DNA of 64,000 nucleotides from the NCBI RefSeq assembly GCF_004664715.2, contig NC_051083.1:100035661-100099660 (forward strand), written 5' to 3'. This DNA is from Peromyscus leucopus (Eukaryota > Chordata > Mammalia > Rodentia > Cricetidae). Position numbers and translations under genes: made by a program. Below, in pieces: positions 35,273-46,935 of the stretch. The number at the start of each line of letters is the position of its first letter. Within the stretch, counting starts at the first letter, position 1. The notes beneath the pieces were generated by a model. It was not told where the DNA came from and ran no database searches. It saw only the letters and a program-made list of their open reading frames with translations.

Positions 35273-36744
35273 TGTTTGCTTAATCATTGAAAACTTTCAC
35301 TTTAAAAATATTAGCACAGGGACATTTTAAATTTGGTCAGTGTGTGACACAGTTACTGAAAAGTGCCCTAGAATAAACAGGTGAAGCTGCTAAGGAATAT
35401 AAATACTTCACAGCACAATATAAAAATATCATAGCCTTGAAGTACATTTCATAGAATCAGTTACAATCTAGCAAATTATCTGTAAGGCACTTTACTGATT
35501 ATATTTATAAACTTCTTGTTACAATAATATCAAAACATACATAAAAGTAAATTTATAAAATGACATTGGACAGGTCTGGGTCATATAGAGCTCAACTGAT
35601 AGAGTCCTGGATTCTGTTGTGTACATCCAAAACAACAAAAGAAAATACACTTACCACTATAAAATGAAATCCTAAATGTCCATTACCTAGACTGAAAAAT
35701 TTGAGATTAAAAAGTGTTTATTAATATGTCATAATGTGAGATCTGACCTACCTAGTCTCAAAAATCAAGAAGAAGCCATTCATAGAATCTTAACTGGACA
35801 AGACCGAACCAAGCCTAAAACCTTGTCTAGCTATTTTTTTTAATAGACAAACAAATCACTGTTCAGAAAGGAGAAACTGAATGGAGTTAGAGACAAAGCC
35901 TTATATAGATAAGAATTCATTATTCATTTGCACTGTATCATGCTTTCTGCTACCATTAAATACTCTTTAGTTTAGCTGACTCCTCTGAAAATAATGTCTG
36001 GAATATGGTATACCATTTACTCTATCAATTCATTGAACCAATCTGGGGTTTTTTAAGCATCAACAGATACATATCTTTTTACAGGAAAATGTTCAAATAG
36101 TAGAAATTGCAACATAACCCATTTCCATTTATCTCTTTCAAATGTCTAAATTTTATTATAAAATAAAATTTATTAATCAAAAAAGCTTAGAGTAATAATC
36201 ATATAGAACTTTACCATAACATCATGGTAATTCCTGGTTTCTCGTTGATAACATAGAGTCAGAAGCAAGCACATAATCAAATTTTTAATGAGCGATTAAC
36301 AGGAAACCCGAGTTTGCACATGTGTTTTCTTGGATTGAGTGCTAATCAAATTATAAAATTAAGTCCCAGCTGGACACTGAACAACCAATAGAAAATTTCT
36401 AACAACCAGGGCGCACCATCATTGCGGAGAAAAATAAAGATTAAAAAAATGAGCATTAGTCTTCTCAAGTTGTCATTTTACTAGTGGCATGTGGGTTTTA
36501 AGGATATTTAAATGTTACTAAATAGGATTTGGAAACCAATTAATTTATGAATCATTTCATTTAATTTGAAGAGAATCAGAGATTTGTGGATCATATTCTC
36601 CATATATTGACTTACAAGGGGTGAGATTGCCAGAAAATTCAGCAGCTGGATCATTTGATCATTTACAGTAACACTGGAATGTGTGTGTGAACAATTTTAG
36701 ATTTGCCATCTATCTTTCTTTCTGCCTTGCCTGCTTTTTCTCTA
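35273..36744. other. AT-rich non-coding sequence
   Basis: No repeat or exon recognised. Confidence 0.4.
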
Positions 36745-36870
36745 GTTTTTCTGTTTTTTTTAAGACAAGGTTTTACTCTGTAGCTTTGGAATTCTCAGTC
36801 CTCTTGCCCTCCCCTCCCAAGTGGCTGACACTACAGGCATGCCTCGCCACACCCAGCCACATTTTGGCAG
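36745..36870 (-). mobile_element. old B1 SINE
   Basis: 'ttttaagacaaggttttact', 'ctgtagctttggaattctca' and 'tacaggcatgcctcgccaca' follow a degraded reverse-complement B1. Confidence 0.7.
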
Positions 36871-36939
36871 GGCATCATTTAAAACATGTTTAATTGCTTT
36901 ATTCAGACTAAGACATACTTTCTCCATTGGACATTACTA

Positions 36940-37115
36940 CTTAGTTGTTCATTCATTCTGTCAGTAATTTATTCAATAAATAATTATGAAATGCTGTGCT
37001 AGACAAATGGGACCCAGTGATGGACAATTCCTGCTCTCATTGAACTTACCTGCCTGTGAAAAGGACAGACTGTAAACAAATAAAACCCTCAAGGATATAT
37101 ACTGTGATGATAATC
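36940..37115 (+). repeat. L2 LINE fragment
   Basis: 'agtaatttattcaataaata', 'gaaatgctgtgctagacaaa', 'cctgctctcattgaacttac' and 'gtaaacaaataaaaccct' follow the L2 consensus in order. Confidence 0.65.
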
Positions 37116-37139
37116 CCATTTATTGCAAGTCCAGGTGAA

Positions 37140-37220
37140 GTCTAGATATACAGCTCAGTGACAGAATGCCTGATTAGCATATTTGAAACCCTGGGTTCCA
37201 CTCCCAGCATGAAGGAAGGG
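37140..37220 (+). mobile_element. ID-type SINE
   Basis: 'gatatacagctcagtgacag', 'aatgcctgattagcatattt' and 'gaaaccctgggttccactcc' match the ID core with recognisable A and B boxes. Confidence 0.65.
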
Positions 37221-37593
37221 AGGAAGAGATTCAGGAGCATGGGGGATTCCAGACCAGCTTTGGCTCTTATACAAAGAAACTGCCTAAAAAATGCAATGAA
37301 ATAAAATTTTAAAAGGGGAACTAATCAGGATTACTTCAAGGTTTTAGTAGGAAATAAGTAAATTAATTTGCACAAAGCATCTGTCATGTTCTTGGACTAT
37401 AATAAGCCACGATGTGAATTATTTGATGGAAAGTTTTTATTAGAAGGTAGATAGCCTGATGCATGAAAGAAAATTTACCTACCAATTTGTCAGGGATTAT
37501 TCCTTGCCATATCTCTCCTCAAGCTATAATTACCAATATTGACTTACTTAGCTGTCAAAACAGGAATTTTTTATTCTAATAAATCCAAATTGC

Positions 37594-37750
37594 CAGGGGT
37601 GGTGATGAAGTACAGTTCATAGAGTGCTTGGCTATCATGTATGAAGCCCTGGGTCCAATTCCAAGCACCATGTATACTTGGCATTATGATATATACCTGT
37701 AATATCAGCACTAGAAAGGACCAACAGGATGATCAGAAGTTCACATGAAG
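37594..37750 (+). mobile_element. B4-like SINE, diverged
   Basis: ID half 'agtacagttcatagagtgct', 'gaagccctgggtccaattcc' followed by B1-like 'cctgtaatatcagcactaga'. Confidence 0.6.
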
Positions 37751-39566
37751 TATTCAGGAAGAAGTACTACATGGAGAAGGTGTAGTTACATTTTAGTGTT
37801 TCAATTTGCATGTTTGTATAGTGTGATTAATTTTTTCTTGAATGTGATATAAGGTATAGAAACACTGATATGTGTGTTCGTGACGTGTGAGGAGCAATGT
37901 CTGAATACATGGATGCATGCAACACTGAAGGAACAATTCTCAGAAGAGAGAATAAGGTCATTCTGAAATATCGAATAAGAATGAGATAGGAGAGTAGGAA
38001 CTGTTAAATGACCAATGACCTTACTGCTATAGTTGACTGTGCTGAAGCCTCCGAAATTGTCTATAAATAAAGGAACCAATTTCTGTAAATAGTTACCAGA
38101 AATTCTCCCACTTTCACTGCCAAAACATGAGGTTCCTCCTCTGGATAAAATAAATTAGGAAATATCTCAGGATAGATATCCACAGATCATTCAAACTCCT
38201 AAAGTATCAAATAATAAATAGTGAACAATCTCTTCTCTGGGATATCAAGTCTATATGCCAGATTGGATAGTAGAACCACAGATTTCCATAAAATAGAATA
38301 AGGAAGAAGCAGCCATCATTTTTTAAAACATTAGTATTATGTATGCTACGTGTTAAAGTATTTATATAGACTTCAGTATCCTTCCCACAGATTAATGAGT
38401 ATTAAATTGTCTTTTCTTATGGATAATTACTTTGAAGTAAGCTCTTCCTAAAAGTGCAGGAAGACAAGTAAGCTAACAGTAAGTCCAGTTAGGTAATACT
38501 TAAAACAATCAAGGCAGGAGATAAAACAGGATCTTCCTGTTTATCACAGAGACATCATCCCATTTATGAGACCCATAGCTTAGATTTCCACAAATCTATT
38601 TTCAAAAATAATGTTGTCCTCTATCCAACAGATTGCATCACAATGTCTATTTACTGCTCTACCTCCTGAATTATGCTGCAAGGCTTAGATTTTGACTTAT
38701 CTTTGTGCTCTTGCAGTGCCTATCTGCTGAAGACACAAAGGATGTGCTAGAGGAAGGAAACCTTACTGGTTTATCTTACTGGCTTTGTTCACATTTAGTA
38801 ATCAGTGATGTTGACCTTTTACATTATCATAGGTCTTTCAGACTGCCACACTGCCTGACAATTCTCACTAGCTATGTTGTCAAGATACCTGATGACAAAG
38901 ACAGGGCATCAATTTCAAGTGACATAAGTGTCACTTACTATGCTCATTTTAGAGAACTCAATACCTATAAACACTATTTTTAGTAAGATTTAGTGGGATT
39001 TTCTTGCAGCCAATAATTATCCTACTTAATTTCTTAACTGTGGTCTATGACATTTGAGGAAATTCCTCACTATACCAACCAACTGTTTATATTCTCAGGC
39101 ATGGTGAATCAACACCCACCCTAGTCCTAGAATTTCAGGAGGGAAAGACTGTCTTTAAAGTAATAAGAAATATTATGATACTATATCATATGGTGTCTTT
39201 CCTGCACGTTTCATTTGAAAAATCCTTATTAATTCTGTCTCATTTCATCACGTCTATTACAAATTAATAGACCAATAGATTATTAGGCTTAACAGACATG
39301 CACAAACTCCTGATAAACAACAAAACAGAACAAGATACATTGGTGTGTGTTGTGATTTATGGGACCTAAGTGCTACCACCACTGTAAGTCTGAACACATC
39401 TTTCTTTTCCTCAGCACATCAGTGGTCTAAATCCTGAAGAAACAGTGCTGAACGTCATAGTCAACTCTACCTATACCCAGAAAACCCCTTTAAGTAATCA
39501 TTCCCTTTGTTACAAGGGTAGCTATCTTACACATTTTCTTACAATTTTAATAAAATATAAACCTAC
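37751..39566. other. unique sequence with one plus-strand exon-like frame
   Basis: No repeats recognised. At 39,415 a strong plus-strand acceptor (catctttcttttcctcag) opens a frame of ~65 codons without a start, beginning HISGLNPEETVLNVIVNSTY and closing at ~39,613. It has no clear donor and its end overlaps the opposite-strand exon candidate at 39,567-39,620. Confidence 0.3.
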
Positions 39567-39620
39567 CTTTCAAAATGTGCGTGGGATCCAGAAACTTCTT
39601 GTGAAATGTCTCTAGAAGCC
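39567..39620 (-). CDS. candidate coding exon, unknown gene (54 nt)
   Basis: Both splice sites are good on the minus strand: acceptor taatagctttacacag at 39,621 and donor AAAG|gtaggt at 39,566. Read in phase 1-1 it gives LLETFHKKFLDPTHILK, a protein-like stretch. The carried G joins in frame with the exon at 34,854-34,942, giving ...THILK-D-TDSFYSV... A second frame is also open. This would be the most upstream exon I can place; others may lie beyond 39.6 kb or among repeats. Confidence 0.45.
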
Positions 39621-39901
39621 CTGTGTAAAGCTATTACTATTAATAAAGCTAACAAGAACAGAATTTTTAATCTGTTAACTTTCTGATATCTGTAAAAGGG
39701 TATTTACTCAAATAAGCATTGACTTCATTTACCAAAAAAAAAAAAAAAAAATGTTTAAGGAAACAGAATGTGTGTGACTGGCATAGCTCATATTGTATTC
39801 TCTTCTTCCAAAACAGAATGGATTATACTAATACTATTAATCACTGATGAGACAGTAATTAAGGAAACACATGAAGCATATTAGTACTGGCTGCGGTATT
39901 A

Positions 39902-41000
39902 TTTTTTTTTACAGAAAATATACTTAAAGAAATATATACATTATACAACCAGCCAATGAAATAGAAATCACGCTAGTGCAATGTAGCATTGTATGAAGAC
40001 AGTACGATTCCCAAAGAGCTAGTACACAAAATCCAGTCCTCCAGAAGAAACCTCAGGGTCACTGGGTCTTGCAGCTATTCTCATACCATCAGCAGATAAG
40101 ACTCCCCTATTTATAATCCCGTCTAGTGAAAAGATTCCGCAACTTTCCTCAGGAACCATTTCCAATGTTTCACAATAAAGATTCCTGCTTAAGTCTGCCC
40201 CAAATCTCTCATGGCTCTTCTTGAGTCAGTTGCATCATCTAAGAGTAAAAAGAGGACTGATTGACTGTCTTCTGCATCTGAGTCATCAGCACATTTTAAG
40301 GCAATGATTAGGTTAGCCATCGGGCTTCTCTTTTTCTGTATCAATGAATACAAACCTTCAACATTCTGCTTTGAAGACCCATGTTGTATTCTGTAATGGA
40401 CCTTTGTATGTATAGCTATGCCTTACTTAAAGTATTCCAGTAAGATCTGCCTGGATTTGACTTAAGCATCTGGAGAAACGCTGATCACTTTAAACTCAGC
40501 ATTTAGAACTTTGATGTAATCTACAGAACACATCCCTAGGATGTTCCTCTTTCAGGATAATATTCAGCACTGTTGCTGAGATGATCTGAAATGTAATTGC
40601 ATTACCAGAGTGTAAGAAATACATATTAAAATATTAAAAATTCCTGGCTCCAGCTTACAAACAAAAACAAGAGCACTGCAATTTTAGCCTTGTGGTATCC
40701 TGTCCAGAGGCCAAGAAATTATTCAAGTGGTATTTCTCAGGAAACAAATGTTTAGACTCTTGGGACGAAGCCAGAAAGCTGGAGTGGTGATGTGGTTCTT
40801 GGCTCCCGAATTATTATGTCACCAGAAAAATATTTTGGCTGAGTATTAGATCCTCGTCCTCATTTCCAGTACACTGCAGCTTGTAAAGTTATAGTCTTTG
40901 GAGAATTTCACAGTGCACTCTAAGGTGCATTTGCATGGTTGGATTGTCATGTGTTATACATTTGAAATTTGACCTTTTGGAATTTATGAAGGTACTGCCA
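39902..41000 (-). pseudogene. possible decayed processed pseudogene, parent unknown
   Basis: On the minus strand, protein-like stretches occur in shifting frames with no introns visible: near 40,860 TGNEDEDLILSQNIFLV, near 40,300 MANLIIALKCADDSDAEDSQ, and near 40,180-40,030 LSRNLYCETLEMVPEESCGI, FSLDGIINRGVLSADGMRIA then ARPSDPEVSSGGLDFVY and a stop. A UTR-like stretch follows, ending in a T9 run (poly-A on the minus strand) at 39,902-39,910. Several frameshifts and stops interrupt the frame. No target duplication was found and the 5' end is approximate. It could instead be decayed exons of the minus-strand gene. Confidence 0.35.
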
Positions 41001-41204
41001 GCATAAAAGCTGTCTTCTTACATATTACTCTATAGAAGAGAATGAATGCCTTTCTAAGGCTTCTTTCACTGCTGAATCAGATTCAGCAAGAGAGAGGAAT
41101 GGTACTTGCTGTATTTAACTATGACACGTCTTAAAATCAAAAAATAAACCCAAACACAAGCCAACTACCAAACCCATACTACCCCTCAGTACAACTACAA
41201 TTTC

Positions 41205-41400
41205 TCGTTAGATTTAATTTTTAAAATTGTATTACATATGTTATTTGTATGTGTGCATGTATGTGGTATGTGCATAAAGTCAGAGGACATCTTGTGGAAC
41301 ATGATTCTTTCCTTCTAGGGGGTCAGGGGATCAAACTCAGCATCAGGATTAATGTCAAATGCCTTTATCGACTGAGCAATCTTGACAGATCAGATTTAAT
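41205..41400 (-). mobile_element. B3-type SINE
   Basis: 'gtatgtgtgcatgtatgtgg', 'gtcagaggacatcttgtgga', 'aggggatcaaactcagcatc' and 'tcgactgagcaatcttgaca' are reverse-complement B3, ending at the tRNA-like head. Confidence 0.75.
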
Positions 41401-41453
41401 TTTTAATTGACAAATGAAAATTGTATTTATTGACTGTACACATTAGTTCTCTT

Positions 41454-41494
<41 letters not shown>

Positions 41495-42220
41495 TGTATA
41501 ATGGTTAAATGAAGTTAGGTAACATAATACATTACCTCACATACTTACAATTTTGTGTTAAGAAATGTACTCTCTTCATAATTTTTCAAGAACACATCAT
41601 TAACTATAGTCATCATGTTACATGATAGATCTAGTTAGCTCATTCCTACTGTCTAACTGAGCCTTTGCATCTTTTGACCAACATCTCACTGTTCCCTAGA
41701 AACCACCATTCTACTTTCTTTTCATTTTAGATTTCAAATACAAGTGAGGACATAAAGTATTTATCTTTCTATGTCTGGTTTATTTCATTTAACATAATAC
41801 CCTTTAGGGCCACCCATGTTATCATAAATGACATGAATTCTTTCTTCTTTTGGGACTGAATAGTATTCCATGGTGAATATATGCCCCATTTTTGTTATAT
41901 ATGCATTAGTTGATGGACACTTAAATTACTTACATTTATTTTCAATTATGAATGTTGTCATAACAAATATTGGTATGCACATGCCTCTTTAGCATATCAA
42001 AAGTTTATTGGAATAACCATCAAGTCAGGATGTTGGGTATGCCATCTTAGTCCTATCTGCAAATTTGGAGACATCTCCACACTGTTTTCTAAAATGGATG
42101 TACTAGTTTCCACTCCCACCAAGAAAGCACCAGAGATCCAATTATCCCAGCATCTATGCAGCAGTCATTATCCTTTCTATTTCTGTTAACAGCTGTTCTA
42201 ACAAATTCCTTCTATTTATA
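41401..42220 (-). mobile_element. ancient eutherian L1 (L1MA-like) 3' region
   Basis: Reverse-complement L1: 'cattaactatagtcatcatg', 'ctagaaaccaccattctact', 'ttttagatttcaaatacaag', 'tgaatagtattccatggtga', 'ttgatggacacttaaattac' and 'ctccacactgttttctaaaa' occur in the order of the older mammalian L1 3' UTR and ORF2 end. It predates the rodent-specific L1s. No coding capacity. Confidence 0.85.
41457..41493. repeat. (TA)n microsatellite
   Basis: About 18 TA dinucleotides inside the old L1. Confidence 0.97.
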
Positions 42221-42289
42221 CTTTTTAGAAAAATGGTTCTTCTTAATATCTGATATTTAGCTGCTTATTGTTTGTTTGTAATTTATTTC

Positions 42290-42415
42290 CTGTCTCCCTC
42301 TTCAATATTCTCATCTCTATGAAACAGAGAGTTGTACTCTCTAATTAAGTCTCAAATGCCTAAAATAGATCAACTGCTTCATAAATATGTTCTAAGTGAA
42401 TTAATGAATGAAAAA
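42290..42415 (+). repeat. L2/MIR-type 3' fragment
   Basis: 'gtctcaaatgcctaaaatag', 'gcttcataaatatgttctaa' and 'gaattaatgaatgaaaa' resemble the 'ctcaataaatgtttgttgaatgaatga' ending. Weak. Confidence 0.4.
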
Positions 42416-43879
42416 ATCACTATGTAGGATACCAAGAATATTTGGTTGATACTATAACATGTTTCATTTCTCTAAGCTAGTGAATCCAACCTTCACCACT
42501 AAAATTAGTAAGCTGATAATACATTCACAATTCATTCAGTTATATGTTACCATCGGGTAGCTTTTTCATGTATGCACTCATTTCAAAACAATCACTCACT
42601 GTTACAAGCTACACATTGCCATCATTTATATAGATATACCCATTCATATACACGACCACACATGTCTTATTTACAAGCAGGACATACATACAAGAAGCAA
42701 AGGTATAAAGCAAAGAGGAAAAGCATAGAAGGAAAGTGGGAAAAAAATGAAAAAGCTTGGAGCTGTTTTGTGGAGTGTTTGAAGTGCAAGTGGCTGATGG
42801 AGAACAGATGAGAGTATAAAGCAATCCAGGAAAAGAAATAAAAGCTGACATAAAAGGCTGTGGAGAAACATCTCACCTGCATCTCTCCATTGTCCCTTAA
42901 CTTTGACCTGCTACACTTAAGTCACTCCACATTCCTTGGAATTCTGTTTCTCAGATCTCCATCCACTAACACTGACATGTCTCCCAAAGCTCTACATGCC
43001 CTGGGCTTTATACAAACTGCTAGCGTGGATTTCCTGAAACTAAAAGGGGGGAAAGGTGTTCAGTTACTTTACTTAAAATAGAAGTGAAGCAGGAGACTCA
43101 AGCTCTCCTGGGTATCAGCTTTGACTTCTTGGGAAATGAGCCACATGGAGACAAAGGAGCTACCCCATTGCGTTCCCAGCAAATGCTTTGCACGGTCCTT
43201 TCTTATCAATTAGTGAGTTCCTTTTAAGTACAAATGACTGAAAGAACAAAGAGAATGCTGACACTTGGAATGTAAGAAACATTTAGAAATTTCTATGTCT
43301 CTCTCTCCCCCTTTCAAAAAACCATGTAACACAGCACATTCGTGGAAATAATTTATGTTTTTCAACAATTGGAGGAAAGTGTCAGCAGTAGAGTGTCAGC
43401 AATCTATGGGCCAAACTTGCCAAAAGTCACTTATCTTAATATCCAGGACACACCTACTACTTTCTCCCCTGTCATTTTCTTTTCTTGCTTGTTTGTTCTT
43501 TTTAAGATCATTTATATAGGGAAATATTAAAGAGTGTTAATGGGTCATAAATATGCATGACACAAATTTTAAATTTTGTATTTATATTTGTATTTGTGAA
43601 TTTCAAAGAAATCAGTGGATCAGCTCAAAATGTTCCACTATGATAAGGAAAATAAAGTGCATTTTTCTAAAGCACATAACCTAACTAGAGAGGTTAGAAT
43701 AAAACATTCCACTAAATTGTTCATTTTCTAAAATAATTCTGGATATCCTATTCCTTAGTATGATTTTAATATTGCCTATGAATTTATACACCCACTTAGG
43801 ATATACAAGAGGAGTAATTACTGCTCCAAAATCAAGAGCTACACTTTCTAGAAATAAAGGTAAGACAGTTTGTCTCATC
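42416..43879. other. unique sequence with two exon-like patterns
   Basis: On the minus strand, ~42,878-43,045 is bounded by a strong acceptor (tttccccccttttagtttcag) and donor (GCAG|gtgaga), but no frame is fully open, so it could only be non-coding. On the plus strand, 43,800-43,859 is bounded by tatacacccacttag and AAAG|gtaaga and is open in one frame (GYTRGVITAPKSRATLSRNK). Neither links to anything else. No repeats recognised. Confidence 0.3.
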
Positions 43880-43880
43880 T

Positions 43881-43918
<38 letters not shown>

Positions 43919-43973
43919 TGTGTGTCTGTGTGTCTGTGTGTGTGTGTGTCTGTGTGTGTGTGTGTCTGTGTGT

Positions 43974-44009
<36 letters not shown>
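43881..44009. repeat. (TG)n/(TCTG)n microsatellite
   Basis: About 128 bp of TG dinucleotides with periodic TCTG. The 122-codon plus-strand frame crossing it is not a gene. Confidence 0.97.
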
Positions 44010-44010
<1 letters not shown>

Positions 44011-44294
44011 GAACAGAGAAGAGATATGTAAATATAGATTACATCACTACAAAGTACTCTCTTTAGTCAGTGGTATCCGAAGTTTTTCAATAATATATCT
44101 CATTATCTCACTATGTTTGTTATTTTAACATATTCTTGCAAGAGATCCATGCCAGTTTATAAATCATGTACATGCACTTTCTTCATGATAAAAGCAAGTA
44201 TCTTTAGCAATAAAAACTTATGGTGAAGCTACAGCTGCTATACAGAGTGTGATGAGCAGATTTATGTAAATTTACACAAGCTAAAGTTGTTTAA

Positions 44295-44660
44295 GAGATG
44301 GGAGCCTCAATTAAGAAAATACCTCCATAAGATCAGGTTGTATGTAGACCTGTAGAGCATTTTCTTAATTAATGATTGCTGAGGGAAGTCCCAGCCCATT
44401 GTGGGTGGTGTCATCCCTGGTCTGGTGGTCCTGGATACTAAAAGCAAGCAGTCAGAGAAAGTCATGAGAATCAAGCAAGTAAGCAGAACCCCTCCATGGC
44501 CTCTACACCAGCTCCCACCTTCAAGATCCTGCCCTGTTTTGAGTTCCTGTCCTGACTTCCTTGATGATGAACAGCTACACGAAAGTGTAAGCCAAATAAA
44601 CCCTTTCCTCGCTAAGTTGCTTTTGGTCATGGTGTTTCATTACAGTACTAGAAATAAGAC
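44295..44660 (+). mobile_element. medium-frequency rodent repeat (RMER1-like)
   Basis: 'gaaaatacctccataagatc', 'gtagagcattttcttaatta', 'cccattgtgggtggtgtcat', 'acccctccatggcctctaca', 'gtcctgacttccttgatgat', 'ccaaataaaccctttcctcg' and 'gcttttggtcatggtgtttc' make up a widespread rodent repeat. The RMER1 name is from memory. Contains AATAAA near 44,595. The 99- and 107-codon frames here are repeat translations. Confidence 0.7.
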
Positions 44661-45317
44661 ACAGAGTATAAACATTAAACAATTCTTGGAAAGCTTTTAA
44701 TTTGTAGGAAATATTAGAAGGTATGACTGAATCATTGTGGTTTGGGGATATGGTTTATATTTACCTTAATAATGTAGCTGACCAAGAATGCTGCCATTTG
44801 TGCTTACATTACTGATAACACTGTCAATATTCTTTGTGGGTACTTTTTGAAGCAATTGTCTGAGGGTTTAATTCAAACTAAATAAAGACATTGAGAAACC
44901 TATCCAGGAAAATGTAAACCACAAGACATTTAAATGTGTTAAAGGCAAATTAGTAAATATGTCTATGTCCACATCTCCACACATTGTATCAAAGTATTCC
45001 TTTATCCATGTTGAATTGTATTGCATGTGATCTTCTGGTAACTTACAGATTAAATGCTGGTAACATTGTTTTTAGATATGTATAAGAATACAGTTATTAT
45101 GCAGATTTAATTATATATAAACCTTGGATTCATTATTTTCATAAAAACAATACACGAAGAAATGCTTTTATTCTACTTACAATGTCCATGCCCATTTTAA
45201 AATACCCTCAAGAGCACAAATGTCTAAGCTGGGACACCACTACATCAGTCTGCCCAATGGTCAGAATATAATTTTATGAATTTTTAAAGATTTTTCTTAA
45301 AAAGTAATAACTAAGTT
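44661..45317. other. AT-rich non-coding sequence
   Basis: No repeat or exon recognised. Confidence 0.4.
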
Positions 45318-45640
45318 AGGAGCGGAGAGCAGTTATAAATTCCTTGCTTAGCATATGTAAACCCTGTCTTCCATCTCCTACACCACAACCACCACCATAA
45401 CATGATGTTGTAACTTGAGATCCCCAGCACCCATATAAGAAACAGGGTGGGGGCACATAGTTGTAACCTGAGCACCAGAGCCTCAGAAGCAAATCTCTGG
45501 GGATGAATATACAGAGAGCTTAATCAAATCAGTAGTATCCAGATTCACCATGAGATCCCATTTCAAAAACTAAGGTAGAAATCAATAGAAGATCTTTAAT
45601 AGTGTCCTCTTACACACACACTAAATAAATAAATGAGTAA
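45318..45640 (+). mobile_element. ID-like and B4-like SINE pieces
   Basis: 45,318-45,410 ('gagcagttataaattccttg', 'cttagcatatgtaaaccctg') is ID-like. 45,415-45,640 ('agatccccagcacccatata', 'agcctcagaagcaaatctct', 'gatcccatttcaaaaac') is B4-like and ends in an A/T tail (ctaaataaataaatg). Both are diverged. Confidence 0.6.
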
Positions 45641-45984
45641 GAAAACAAATAAGCAAAATAAAATAACAACATTGGTTTCTATTACTTTCTGGTCCTTAAT
45701 CAGAAACCCAGGTAGCCATGGCATCTCAAATTCAATCACCAAGCTGTATAATTGAGCTTCATTGTGTTTCCTCTGTACAAATTAAAGATCTCATCAAAAG
45801 AATGTAAGAGGAGTTCATGACTTGTGGCCAGACTAATGACATGGTTCCCAGTTGACTAAGATTGCACAGCTCCTGTGTAACATTATTGAAAGATTTACTC
45901 AGTTTCAAGTGACTACACTTTGCTCTGATTCATAACCTCAAGCTTAGAAATCTGAACAACAAACATGACATATTAAAGGAAACA

Positions 45985-46141
45985 GTTTAATTTAATTTTT
46001 GTGAAAATATCATACATGAGTAATTTATTTACATAAGTTCACCCGTCTCTCTACTATTCAATTCCTCCCCTGTCTCACTAAGCTCTCTCAAATTCATGAC
46101 CTTTTATTTAAATACATACATACACACACACACAAAAAAAA

Positions 46142-46211
<70 letters not shown>

Positions 46212-46935
46212 GCTATACATGAATACATGCCGTTAAGTCCAGTTAGTGTTGTTTGTATGTGTATATGCTTCGGACTGACCACTTGGTACTGCATAATTTG
46301 TCAGGGGTCTCCTCCTTCAAGAAGACTGAGTATCTCCCTTAGCAGTCATTAATTGCCTATAGCACTTCATGGTGGAGATCTGTGAGATTTCCCCATCCAT
46401 GATGGTGTATCAATTGTTATTGCTATTTTTCAGGTCTTGCTTACACAATCATATCACTGAGACCTCATGGGTGGAGTTCCCTGCCATACATAAGATAAAC
46501 TATCTCACAACAGATGACCTGTTCTTCTTGCTCTTAAAATCTTTCTGCCCCAAGAGACTTAGGTAGAGGGGCTGTATTGCAGATGTCTCAACTGGGGCTG
46601 GGCACACCATGGTCAGTCCTCTGTTATTTTAACTAGTGTGTCTCTCTGTGATGATCTCTGAATGGTGTAAGAAGAAGCTTCTTTGATGAAGGATGAGAGC
46701 TACACTAATCTATGGGTATTTAAAATGCCATTCCTAATCATACTGATTTATTAAAGTGGCAGTAGTACATTTTCCTCAAGGATCCAGGGCTTCAATAGCC
46801 ACAGGAAATTGACTGGGTTTACAGTACCAGAAATGAATTATCTCCTATTTAATGACCCTTAAGTACAATTAGGTGGCTGGTGTTTACCCCCAAGGTGTAA
46901 GTGCTACTGTTGTACCCTTGGGAACACCTTGCCAT
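45985..46935 (-). mobile_element. L1 (Lx-like) 3' UTR
   Basis: Reverse-complement Lx-type 3' UTR over ~950 bp: 'catacatgagtaatttattt', 'cttggtactgcataatttgt', 'tgtcaggggtctcctccttc', 'ttcaggtcttgcttacacaa', 'ttaagtacaattaggtggct' and 'gttgtacccttgggaacacc'. Interrupted by a GA microsatellite. Same family class as 1,918-2,375. Confidence 0.75.
46127..46209. repeat. (CA)n then (GA)n microsatellite
   Basis: A short CA run and A8, then ~33 uninterrupted GA dinucleotides. Confidence 0.97.

Noticed and set aside
38705..38983. 92-codon plus-strand frame in unique sequence
   Set aside because: No acceptor or donor at its ends and no recognisable motif; most likely chance in AT-rich DNA.
40000..40950. 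Relation of the pseudogene candidate to the spindlin family
   Set aside because: A short resemblance (RIQHG) did not extend to neighbouring residues.
43760..44128. 122-codon plus-strand frame
   Set aside because: Most of it is Cys/Val from the TG microsatellite. Only the first ~35 codons are ordinary, and those are noted separately as a weak exon-like pattern.
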